The notes below the pieces were generated by a model, which had not been told where the DNA came from, ran no database searches, and saw only the letters and a list, made by a program, of their open reading frames with translations. From Alligator mississippiensis (Eukaryota; Chordata; Crocodylia; Alligatoridae), in the NCBI RefSeq assembly GCF_030867095.1, contig NC_081824.1, forward strand, positions 254,635,956-254,699,955: a stretch of DNA of 64,000 nucleotides. Reading direction: 5' to 3'. The number at the start of each line of letters is the position of its first letter. Positions within the stretch are counted from its first letter, which is position 1. Of this stretch, positions 22,300-33,540 are shown in pieces. A program made the position numbers and the translations under genes.

Positions 22300-23915
22300 A
22301 ACATGTCACACCAGTAAGCTTACACCAGTAAGCCCATACTTGTGTATTCTGCTGGGATGTGCCAGGATATTCAGCACCTTATTGGATCAACCCCTGAGCA
22401 ATGTCAGTGGGATAACATTGAAGATCTGCTACATTTTACTACCTAGATCATAAAAATCAAACTCATGCCTCAGTATTTTCTGGCATAAAAGCTAAAAAGA
22501 AAGGTTTTGGCTTTTTAAATTCTTATCCTATAACGTCTCTGTGCTTCTTCCGGAAGTAGATGCAAGTAGTTGCATGTTCGATAAATATTTAACAGTATTA
22601 GATACACAGGTCAGGTTTCCAATCAATATTATGGTATTACCCAGGAGTATAAAGGATTCACAAATTTGACAGTGGTCATCCCCTCTAATATTGAACTTTG
22701 CTTCAGATAATCAGTAACGTGTTTGTTTATTTGGTGTAAATTCAAATTCTGTACTCAAACTTTGCTTGAAGCAGCTCCAACTGAAGAACCTCACTGATAG
22801 TCCACCGAGATCAAGAATTCGGGAACCTTATTGCACTGGGTGTTAAATGATCTACAATGAGCCACATATTTGGTGAGTCATTGCATCTGCCTTCTCTTTT
22901 CTTCCCTTGACAGCAAATTATATGTATTTGTATTGTATAAAGTATATTTGATTTAGACCTGGCTCCAGAAAGGTCATGAACTGAGAGAAAATCCCTAGTT
23001 ATTAAATTGCATATCAGTTCAGCTAGCCCACTTGGGCCATCAAATTACAATACTATACTGGGGAAAATATTTAAGGTTGCTATTTGCATTTAAATAAGCT
23101 TTGAAGTACGGAGAATAGAAACTTTTTTTTCCGAGAAAATTGCCTACGGCTGTGGGAAATAAAAAAAAGAGCATCTGAAGTAGGTAGCCTCTAAAATCTA
23201 GCAAATAATTGTTATAAGCCATTTATATATTCAGTCAGTAAGTAATTTAAAGTGCTGCCTATGAAGTGAATGTTGTGTTGAGGGGAATCTGAGCAATATT
23301 GTACATTAAATTTGAGGAAATATATTTTTTCTTTATCTGACTGTTAGTTACTTGAAGCCTACATTTTGAGCAGTGCCTACATTTTGGCTGCCTAAATACA
23401 GACATCTTAAAAAAGGTTCCGTTTCAGAAATTTTGAGTGCCTGTCCTCTGAAAAAAGGGACCCTTTTACAGGTGTGTTAACGTGGATGCCAAGTCTCTCC
23501 ACGTTTTTCAAAATGAAGGTCCCATACTGTTGCGGTGATTGCAAACACTGAGACTTGTTTCCCTGGCCCTGCCCAACTAAAAACTGAGAATTCAGCCAGG
23601 AAATAAGAGCCTGTCTCTGGCTGCTGCTGGACTGGTCTTTTTGTCCCTTCAGTTTTACTACACCCATACTATTGCTTGGTTCTCATTGGTCTTATCCTTT
23701 GAAAATTTGGAAACATGCAAGGAAATGAAGGGGTTTTTCTTTTTTCTTAGTCTGCTTTGCAGGATATGATTTTATTTACAGTAAATCATGAAAAACAAAC
23801 AAACAATGAAAATGTTCCCTCCTTCCCCAGTTATGCCTGCATGTTTCCCAGAGCAACGTATCCTGGGGTTTCCCAGTGTGATTGGGTTATCTGTTCTCCA
23901 TTAAATCCTGAGCAC
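22300..23915. other. Unannotated DNA
   Basis: No gene or element ends recognised. Confidence 0.4.
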
Positions 23916-24456
23916 TTAGGGCACCTATATACACGTGCCAAACATCTGTTCCAATACATACTATTTAGCAGACTCGATTAATTGAGTCTGCTGGAGAGTG
24001 CTAATTAGCAAGCTCCAGCAGCCTCCATGTCACATCTATTTAGCGTCCCCATGCTTCAAAATGGCAGCGGGGGTACTTTAAATTAAAGCTTATTGAATGA
24101 GCTTCAGTTAAAGCTCCCCCAGTACCATTTTGAAGTATAGGATGCTGAATACACATGACCAGGGTGCAAAGGGGGAGACAAGAGCCCCCCTGTAAGATTT
24201 GAAAATCATAAACCGGGGTGGGGGGGGGGGGGGAAGGGGGTCTCCGATCAGATTTCTCCTTCACTTAGGTGGACTTCTTAATCAATGAACTGGTTTCATT
24301 TTTTTTGCAGACTCCCCCCCCCCCCACCCGCCCAAGACTCAAAGTGTAATTTGAACCCTGCTTGTGATGCTGCAGGTGCTTTAATTAGAGTGGCTCTCAG
24401 AGCTGCTCTAACTAAAGTGCTGTACCCCCCACCCCAAAGCATGCATATAGATGTCT
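23916..24456. mobile_element. B2: B-family element, reverse orientation, with G/C tracts
   Basis: The left end GGGCACCTATATACACGTGCC is preceded by tta (23916-23918); the right end is GCATGCATATAGATGTCT. The core shares AGACTCRATTAATTRAGTCTGCT, the CATTTTGAA stems and GTGCTTTAATTAGAGTGGCT with B1, in the opposite direction. About 150 bp at 24170-24350 has no counterpart in B1 and carries a G14 run (24220-24233) and a C13 run (24314-24326). The right-hand duplication is not preserved. Confidence 0.65.
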
Positions 24457-24458
24457 TC

Positions 24459-24600
24459 TGGGTGCTTCTACACTTGCACTTTAATGTGCATTAGGCTATT
24501 TTAATGTTTATTAAAGCATCACCAAAAACCCCATGCTCTTTAGCTAATGTGCATTAAAATGCACCCTCTTATCAGCTATTTTAATTCATCATTTAAATAT
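24459..24600. mobile_element. Truncated GGG-TIR element abutting B2
   Basis: GGGTGCTTCTACACTTGCAC at 24459 resembles a D-type left terminus. It is followed by inverted CTTTAATGTGCATTAGGC and CTAATGTGCATTAAA segments. No right terminus is found. Confidence 0.4.
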
Positions 24601-26405
24601 GATTAGTTGGACTCAAAACTGAACCGTTTCCATTAAAGTTGTGAGATTTAGAACAAAGAACATACATTGTTAGGGAAAAAATGAGACCATTCCTTTTTTT
24701 TAATGACTGCCTCTTTCTATATCCAACACATGACAGTATCATGGAATTTGAATAACCTTGCTCATGTATCTCTATGGCAGTAATTCTGCTCATGAATATG
24801 AGGACTGGCAAAGTTCTGAAAGTCACATACACAGTACTGGCACAAAGAATCTGCCTATAAACAAACCCACCAGATGTTTATAGAAAGAGATGAGTTACTC
24901 TCTTGGCTCAAATGGAAGAAGATGAAATATAGAATGTTTGTCAAAAAATACAACAGAGTTCTTGGCTTTCTGTCTTCTTCCTCTATTAACTTTTTGGATT
25001 AATATTTTCATAAATTTTGCAAAATGTCATAAAAAGTAGGGTAAGTGCTTCTAGAGAAATTAAGAGCAGTGGGTCACTACATGAAGCAATCATTCACAAG
25101 ACAGGAAAATCAAGATAAAACATGATTCAGAATGTTCAGCGGAAGCTGTAATTCACTTCCAGAGAGAGAGCAAATGCAACGCTATTTTACATGGGCTTAT
25201 TTATATGTAACTGAAGTGGAGCATAGGCCTTGTGCTAGCTCTTTTTCACAGGGTAATTGTCCTCATTTCTACACACATTTGTGTAATTACAACTCAGTAA
25301 CTCAATGCTCTTAGAAAGCAGACACAAAAGGGAACACAGCTGGAGTAAATTCATTTAAATTTTGAATGAACGTTTGAGGAAAATGTTTTACACTATTCAT
25401 CCTGCTCTACTGATCACACACATTTATCTGCCCAGCATATCTTTTGCATTATTTTGTAAATAGTTAATATTGTTGTAGTTACTTGTTTCCATCAGTCCAA
25501 AAGACCAAGGACAATGATACGTTGTCCAAAATGATTTATGATCTCACTTTGCTTATGCAAATGCCTACATTTTAAAATGTGAATCAAAATACAATGGTAA
25601 AGTGTCAAACAATTTGCAAAGTATTTAAACAGTTGAGTACACCTGTTTCCACTTTGTAAACCCTTTCAAGTTCTTGCTACTTTGATTCAAAGCACTATAT
25701 TTCGTTTGGATCATGACTATGTAATATAAAATTAAACTTGCTTTCTCCTGCGTATGACAATATGATGAGACATAACAGCATACAACACTTAAAATCTGGA
25801 GGCCCCAGTTGGGTGGTTCCCATTAAAGTAAATAGAAGCTGCATGGTTAAAACAGACCACAAGGTTTTAAAAGACATACCTGAATGTGTGCATATTAAGT
25901 ACTTGGTCAAGATATACAGATGGGGCAGATTAGGCAGGCACTTAGTAATTAGGATTTAGATAGGGTGAAGATAAGGGTCTTGAATCTCCCCTCTGTTTCA
26001 TCAGCTTTTGATTAATATAATAGAGGAGAGAAGGCCTACATCATATGATAGGAAACAGTCTCAAAACTTCCCTTCCATGAGGGTGTATACAGCTTTGTAT
26101 GCAGAAACACATGTAGACATGCATGCTTGAGTACTATTGCTTGTGGATACAGGGAAAAAGCTCTGTTTATATACATTGGTATTGTAATATGTCATTTGTA
26201 TCTGGTGCACCAAGAAGTAATAGTGCTCAAACGTGGGTGGAAAAATGTGCATGTAAAAATGAACACATACAGAAGGGGAGGTCACAAAGAGAAGTTCATT
26301 TTAATGTTTCACGATGTACATCCCCAATTCACATGTAGACTGATTTTCACAAACAGTATTTGTAAATCCAATGAAGTACCTTTAAATATTCTCCTTGAAG
26401 AACAA
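24600..26405. other. Unannotated AT-rich DNA
   Basis: No gene or repeat recognised. Confidence 0.4.
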
Positions 26406-26407
26406 GG

Positions 26408-26530
26408 AGCAATAGTCTCACATTGCAGCAAGGGCAGTTTAGGTTGGATATTTGGAAAAGCCGCCTCACTAGGAGGGTGGTGAAGCACTGGAACAGGTTA
26501 CCTAGAGAGGTGGTGGGAGCACTGACATAT
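26408..26530 (+). mobile_element. CR1 LINE fragment (near 3' end)
   Basis: GGCAGTTTAGGTTGGATATT, GGAGGGTGGTGAAGCACTGG and AACAGGTTACCTAGAGAGGT are consecutive signature phrases of the CR1 3' region in sauropsids. The fragment is truncated on both sides and lacks the tail repeat. Confidence 0.8.
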
Positions 26531-27840
26531 TTTGCCTGGTGTACATGCCCATACAAGGAGAAAGGTAATAGATTATCAGATCCATTAAGACCTCTGGGCA
26601 TTCTGCACCTTACCATATCGTATTCTGGGTGGCAAAGTAGCAAAAATGGAATGTGGATGAGAACTGGATTTTTATTCATATTAGATTGGAGGCTTCATGG
26701 GTCATTTTATTGGTATTGCTCCATTGACTATCATTACAGGAGAATGTAATTGTTTCACTAATTTGTAAGTAAAATGAAATAACCCAAGCATCTCTGGGTT
26801 CTCTCCACTTCTCACCAAATGTCCAAAATATTAACTCCAGCTTTGGTCCATAGAGTCACTGGATGTTTAATTACCATGCTTCATATAATTCTCCCTTCTG
26901 GGAATCTGGAGATATTATCCAGTTGGGTTTTCAGCTCCCACTTGGGATTCAAGCCAGTTTGCTAAATAGTAACAAGATAGTTGACAATTCCAAATCGCCT
27001 GCACTTATGACAAGCCATTTACAATATTGAACACAACAGCTACAGCACAGGTCAAAACACACATTTCCAACAGTCCAGACTAGCTAAGAAACATAGTCCA
27101 GAATAACCAGTTTCCTCCATCTGGCTAACAAACTGGCAGTAAGCAGCTGTGCCTAGACTTTACAAAGCAAAGGAGAGCAACAAATCCAAACATCTGACTC
27201 AATCAGCTGCAGTGGGCCAAACCTATATTTAATTCAAATTGATTCCTTGAAACGTGCCTCTAGGGGCCAAATGATTCCAAAAGAAACATTCAGCACAAGG
27301 CAAAGGATTTCCACATAAATATAAGAAATATGAAAACAATTTCTGTAATAATTTAAAATGATACATTGGCACTTCTTTTAGTGCTGCATTTCTCACTTAA
27401 GCTGATTCTCATCATACTTACTGTGGGGTGAAATTTGTTGTGCAGAGCACCAGCCTACACCTTAAGTGAGATTTTAGTACATATGTAAGGTCTGCAGGAA
27501 TTATCATAACTTCTGTTGTGCTCACCCCTCAAACCAACATCATATAATTATGGGGCCTCTGCTTCTACCCCAGCAACTTGTGAGTATAGTGGAGTAGATC
27601 TCTAAGAAAGATATTTAACTTTAATTTGGAAACTAAGCAGTGAAGAGTTTTCCATTTCCATTACATTCTGTTCCAGTGGTTCATTAGTTTTACTGTTATT
27701 TTTATTTCTAATTTGACCTTTTCTGACTTCAATTTCCAGCCCCTAATAAAGGACATGGAATGCCAAGGAAGTCCTTTTATTCTGTTTGTGCAGTACCTAA
27801 CACAAAGTGGTCCTTGTCCATGACTGAGCTTTTGGAAAGA
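26531..27840. other. Unannotated DNA
   Basis: Nothing recognised. Confidence 0.4.
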
Positions 27841-27867
27841 AAGACAAACAATAATCGAGACAAATTG

Positions 27868-28190
27868 TTAGAGAGAAGGTTCAGGCTGGACATCAGGAGA
27901 CATTACTTTACAGTTAGGGCTCCCAAGTGAGGTGGTGCTCTCTCCTACCTTCATAGATTTCATAGACATTAGGGCTGGAAGGGACCTTGGAAGATCAACA
28001 AGTCCAGCCCCCCGCCCAAAGGGCAGGACGTCAGCTGGGGTCATAGACCTTGGGGATCTTCAAGAGGAGGCTGGACAGATATTTGGCTGGGGTGATATGA
28101 CCGCGGCACCCATTCCTGCCCAGGCCAGGGGGTCAGACTTGATGATCTGTTTAGGTCCCTTCCGACCCTAAGCACTATGATACTATGATA
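27868..28190 (+). mobile_element. CR1 LINE 3' end, interrupted
   Basis: Plus-strand CR1 sequence runs from AGAAGGTTCAGGCTGGACAT through GAGGTGGTGCTCTCTCCTACC, is broken by a 95-bp minus-strand CR1 piece, and resumes at TTGGGGATCTTCAAGAGGAG. It ends with the usual GGTCCCTTCCGACCCTAAGC and an ATGATACTATGATA tail. Removing the insert restores a continuous CR1 3' UTR. Only the 3' end is present, consistent with the 5' truncation usual for LINEs. The tail style is what I associate with crocodilian CR1. Confidence 0.9.
27947..28051 (-). mobile_element. CR1 fragment nested in CR1, with 5-bp duplication
   Basis: The 95-bp piece at 27952-28046 begins CATAGATTTCATAG and continues GGGCTGGAAGGGACCTTGG, the reverse complement of a CR1 tail. 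It is bracketed by acctt (27947-27951 and 28047-28051), a direct repeat that fits a target-site duplication at the point where the host CR1 is broken. CR1 insertions usually show no or very short duplications, so a clean nested junction is useful. Confidence 0.8.
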
Positions 28191-30652
28191 ATAGAGCTTC
28201 AGTTGGTCCTGTGGACATCACTGTGTCAGAGATGCAACTTGTGCAGCATCTCCTAATGTATGATGGTATAACAGACAGAAGTGTATCTCATTCATATCTT
28301 GTTCCAAACCATGTTTTAACTACTACAGTTATATATTTCAAACATATAAAACTTAAAGGATTAGGTAGTAGTAATTAGAACCAAAGCAGCAAACTGAAAA
28401 TTAAAAAGATAATGAAAAAGTTCATACGTTTGGTAATGTGATAGGCTAACATGCATATCCGTATAAACACACACACATGAACCCCCCCCCCCCCCTTATC
28501 CTTGAGTCCTCTATTAACATATATATTATGAGGAAGAAAAGTGAATGTGCCCCTGGAGCTAGAATGTAAAAGGCTTCAGCTTTTTCCTCTGTTAACACAA
28601 GACCCTTTAACTTACAGACTATGTGGATTTTTTCATGATATCACAAATATCTGCTCAGCATGACATCTTTCCTTTTTCCTTCATAGTGAGACCTGAGCAG
28701 CTGCAATTAGTGGGAGGATCAGTGCACTTCAATATAAAATTAATTGCTTCAGCCTGCATTGTTCTTCCCACCTCCTCAGCTTATTTGCTCCTGAGCTCTA
28801 CACCACCTGCTCCCTGGAGCTCCCAATTTTACCTCCCACATGGCCTGGAAAGCAGAATTCAAAAGGGAAGCGGATAGCCAGGGACTTTGCTTGAGAACCA
28901 TTAAGCAGGTTCTAACAGACCTAGGATGGGTTGGAAACATGTTGCTGTACAGGTCTACACAAAGATAGCAGGAAAGATCTGTCATGAACTGAATGTGCTT
29001 CAGAGCACAGCTTTCCTATAAATCAAACCCCAGCAATCCCTTCTACTAAATCTTCCTAGTAGAGACAGCTGGGAGAAGTGCGGAGTAGTAAATGAATTTC
29101 CAGACATAAAAGTACTTTGCAAATTCCCTCTGTAGTTCCAAAGCCTTTAAATATGAATTAATTTCTTTCTCTCTCACACACACAGGCACTCCCACTCATC
29201 TGATATTTCCTTTCCTTTCAAATTCTAAAGGATCCAGTATCACAGCATATTTTTAGAGAAATGATCTTTTATAAAACAACAGATTTTCTTTACTTTAGCA
29301 CTGCTGCATAAGAGAACAGGTTTATGTAGAGGTTTCTAGACTAATTACTAAAGAAAGAACTACAATATTGCTTTAATTTACGTAAGGTAGCAAATTACCT
29401 ACATATAATAGGCAACTCCATTCAGATACTAAGGTACAGACACACTCACAGTCTGAAGGAAATGCGGGGAATATTTCTGGTACTCAGTGGTATATATGGA
29501 GAAATGTTTGCATGCAAAAAATGAGTTATCCACAACATTTTTATCCCCATTATTACACATCTAGTATTTGACCAGTAATAGACCATAGAGAATATCATTA
29601 AAGTAAATTTTATGATTGGAAAATGATCAACAAATAACATCCAAGTAGCCCAATTTATCTGTCTTGTCACCTTATGAAAGCCACCTACATTTCATAACAT
29701 AATGCTTTGTAAACCTGAATATCAGAACTCAACGACATTCATTTCCTTCTTCAGACAAACACCTTAAGCAAGCCATGCTTTCCATAAGCGGTCATTGAAT
29801 TACATGGTGCTTGGTTCCATGTAGGCATAGTACATTCCTCTTAATTGGGATGCCCTTGTAAACAGCCTACCATTATGAATAAGAAAAATGGCAATTAGGA
29901 AAGAAAAGAGACTAAAAATACTTAAAATGCTTTGATCTAAAATACAAGACTCTATGCATTTCACGTGCAGGCATTCACATCTTTCATCTTTAGTTCTTAG
30001 CTCTTTAGTCTTTATATTTAGAACCTTTATTAAAAAGAAGGGAGTCTGGACTTCCACACTGATTTAACACCTCATCAAATGGCATCTAACTGCTTGGAGA
30101 TAGTTAAATCCATTCCAATTTGCTTCTACTAATGGGAAACTACAGTGCGATCATTGACATTGACTTTACGTAGCAGACATTAGTGGGAGATATGCCAATA
30201 TTATTCTGCACACTAAAGTATGTTAATATTCTGTAGGAGAGAATGGACAGCCATCTCTCAAGGAGGACTTCCAGGCGTGCTGGTGTTGCAACCTCATATT
30301 TTTTGTGTAAATTCAAGGTGTAGGGCACCTGTGTGATGTCATACCCAGGATTACAACTTTGGGGATGAAATACTTGAAAGAATAACAAGTGGAGATATAT
30401 GCAGCATCACGGTCAGATGCAGGCTACAAGTCTCAAATACAGCTGAGGACCACTTTGTATAACTCAAGATGGAAGCTATTTGAAGAAGTAAAATAACCTG
30501 AATAGTATAGTAGTTTACCCCCATTGCTAGGCCTACTCTGCCTGTTCCATGAATAAAACAGATACTTTTCCTTCTTTAGGCTTGCCTAATTGTTACTTTA
30601 CATCAATACTACATTGCCAGAAAAATGAATAAAGGAGAAATAGAAGCATAGG
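28190..30652. other. Unannotated DNA
   Basis: Contains a C14 run (28482-28495) after a short CA repeat (28465-28478). No gene or element ends recognised over about 2.4 kb. Confidence 0.4.
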
Positions 30653-32364
30653 TTCATAACCAGGGATCCTGGTTTTCCCTGTTTAAAAATTGTAAATTTT
30701 CTGATTAAGACCCCAAAAATCTGCATTTTTCTGTGATTAAAATGAAACACCACTATATACATAGGTATCAATTGAACACAATGTTTTATTGATATATTTA
30801 CAATTTTAAGAAAATTGGGAAGCCTCCCAGTGCCTCAATCACTATAATAAAATTAATTCTAAATACCTCTACATTTTGGTGTTTGATTTTGGGTTTTTTA
30901 TCATGGAAAATCAGAGCTCCCTTTGCCCCCTTCACTCACCGAGACGTGGGTCCAGATGCAGCTGTCTCCCCCGACTTCTTTGCGGCGCTGAGCAGCCCTG
31001 ATATGCAGGTGCCTTGCCCATTGCCCCTCACTCCTGACCCACAGCCTCCAACCCCCAGCTCTGTGGTGCCCCTCATTCCCCACTCACAGCCCCCTGGCCC
31101 TGCCAGTGCCCCTCACTCATCACTCACAGACCACACACTCCTCCTGGGGCCTCTCACTTTTCAACCACAGCCCCCAGCCCTGTCAGTGCCCCTCACTCCC
31201 CACCCAGAGCAGCCTAGCCCTTCTGGTGCCTCACTCCCCATGAACAGGCATCCATCCCCCAACCCTGGAGAAGGGGGCCTCCAGCTGCCAGGACTATGTG
31301 GCCAGGGACCCAGGTCTGCAGCCCCCTGCCCCCCGCAGCAGCACCCAAGCCCCAGCTGTTGCCTTCAGGAAGTGGCTGCTGCTGTGGCAGAGCAGAGTGT
31401 AGAGACTGGCTCCCACTGCTGCATGGACAGCATGGCCAGAGTGGAGCCCGTGGCGGGGCGGCGAGTGTGGGCTGCCCACTATGGGCTCAGTGCTCCCCAC
31501 CCTGCTGCCCTCCCCTCAGGGCCTTCACGGCCCAATGGGTGGGGCCCAGCACGCCAGGACAGAGTGGGGAGGGGAAGCTCATTGCTATCAGTGAGAGTTA
31601 TGCTCCACCATGGTGAGGTGCCCTCTGCATGTTCAGCAGGGGCATGGGGCACAATACCGTGTTGCCACCCCCACTGGTGCCTCGCTGCTGCCATGCTATG
31701 ACAGTGTTGGGCTTATGGCAGCAAGGAGCTTCCCTGCCCCACTGTGCCCTCCCGCACTGGATCCCATCTGCTGGGCTGCAGAGGCCCTGGGGGGAGGGCA
31801 GCAGGGTGGGAGACAGCCCACCTCTGCCCTTGCCCTATACACAAATTTGGGGGGCATGTACCTCCCCTGCCCCTCCAGGAGTGCACGTAGCAGCAGGGAG
31901 CCAGCTTCCCACTCCCAACCTTGCCGGACAAGCTGCCCATGGCTCCATCCCTCTCCCCAGTGGGGCCATGTGGATGCATATTCCAATAATGGGCCCCAAG
32001 CGCCATGCACTACCCCAGCCCTGCCCAACTTCCTCCCTCCTTGAATCCCTATGGGGGTCTTAACCCCCCACCCCAGCCAGATTCACCTGTGGGAGCTGCT
32101 CTCCTGGCTGCCTAGTGGCCCTGCGTATGCATAGGTGCACACATACACATGGCACCCCTTGCCTGACTGCCCCTACCCTCCTCCACCATTACCCCCAGCC
32201 CCTTGCAGGCTGCAACTCTGTCAGCTTGCAAGGGGAAACCCACTGTTTCCTGTGTTTTTCTCCTTTAAAGTACAAAATCTGGGTTTTTCTCTTTAAAATA
32301 AGAAAATCCAGGTTTTAATATAGTCTTCCATGGCATACAGAAAACACAGATGCCCGTTTATAAC
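30653..32364 (+). mobile_element. H3: hAT-like non-autonomous element
   Basis: The element 30661-32356 begins CAGGGATCCTGGTTTTCCCT and ends CATACAGAAAACACAGATGCCCG. Flanks ttcataac (30653-30660) and tttataac (32357-32364) match at 7 of 8 positions. It is colinear with H1 and H2, with two subterminal TTTTTCTCYTTAAA units near 32255-32300. Its GC-rich centre gives the longest open frame in the window (30883-31701, 272 codons). That frame is proline/serine-rich and not preserved in the sister copies, which differ by indels that are not multiples of three, so I do not call a gene. Confidence 0.85.
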
Positions 32365-33083
32365 AATGCTTAAAGTTGTGAGGAGGGGAAAGGGAGCAAA
32401 GCAACCATGCTTCTGTGCTCTGCATTATCTTGAACTGGTGAGAAAGCCATAGCACAAAGGTGAAAAGGAGCAAGGAAGAAGCAACTCAAAAGAACCTCTT
32501 TCTTTTACTTTGGAAAACAATGCTATGATCAAAGGAAAGAACAAGCTCAGAGGAGTTTTTGTACTACTTTAGAAACATACCGATTCTCTGGCTCCTGCTG
32601 AGAAAGACTCCATTCTTTGACCCAGTTCTGCTCCCACTTCAGTCATTTGTAGATTTCCCATTTATTTCAATGGGAGCTGGGCCAGGCACAGTAGGACCCT
32701 CATCTGCCAAAAGGGTCAAGTGCTGCACTGGCTGAGAAACATGGAATACAATATTTTTGAGAAAAAGTTCAGAAGTTCTTTTTGCCCAAAACAGATTTTG
32801 GTTTTATTGTTCTTTTCTTTATGATCCCTCCACATATTACATTTCTTTTTTGCCCGTTTATTTCATTCCTTCCCCCTGTGCTTTTTCCCTCAATTTATTG
32901 GAACTTCCCCTCCCACTCCAGTCTAATTATAAAAGTAGAGAGAGGGGGGGAAAAGGAAGGAAAGGAAAGGAGGAAAGAGGTGCTTTTAGAAAGAGGAAAT
33001 ATTATTCATGATTTTTTGATGAGTTTAAAGTAGGTTAATTTTTCATTACTTCCATTTTTAAAATGTTATTAAAAAAAATTATA
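32365..33083. other. Unannotated DNA with an ancient-repeat scrap
   Basis: CATTTATTTCAATGGGAGCTGG at about 32659-32681 resembles a phrase common in old sauropsid interspersed repeats. 32940-32990 is a purine-rich GGAAAGG tract. Nothing else recognised. Confidence 0.35.
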
Positions 33084-33540
33084 CCATATTTACCCAAATC
33101 CAAGACAACCCTGAATTTAAGATGCACCCCCCCCCCCATTAGATTTTATATATGGAAAATTGTGTGCTATAATTTTCCATGTGTCAAATTAAATTAATGG
33201 AAGGTCATCCTTAATTTGGTGCCCCATTGTTGTGGAAGGGAAAGCAGCAGTATGGGGCAAGGGGCCAAACCCACACACCCTTGCCTCCTAGGCCCTTGCC
33301 CTCCCTGCCTACCCCCTGGCCCTTGTCTCCCTTGCATCTGTGCCACTTCCCCCTCTATGCCTGCGCTCCCTGCTGCCTTCCCTCCACCATATGCCCCCTT
33401 TCAGCTGCTCCTCCATGCCTGTGCCTACACCTTACTTCCTGCCTCCCCCATCCTGTTCTCCTCCCTAGAGCCTGCCCCGCACCCCTTGCTCCACCCATAA
33501 CTATGCCTGCCCCACTAATCCCCTACTCCCTTTCACAGGT
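33084..33540 (+). mobile_element. K1: left part of a CCATATTTAC-TIR element
   Basis: Starts CCATATTTACCCAAATCCAA and continues with GACAACCCTGAATTTAAGA, a C-run, TTAGATTTTATATATGGAAA, and then a C+T-rich minisatellite. The same order is seen in K2 (50006-50639), whose two ends form an inverted repeat. The right terminus of K1 was not found. No coding evidence. Confidence 0.55.

Noticed and set aside
30883-31701. 272-codon open frame, the longest in the window, with comparable frames in H1, H2 and H4
   Set aside because: The peptides are proline/serine-rich low complexity. Copies 1 and 2 use a different frame at the start (SELP) from copies 3 and 4 (KIRAP), because of indels that are not multiples of three. 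Stop codons are rare in C-rich DNA, so the openness is compositional.
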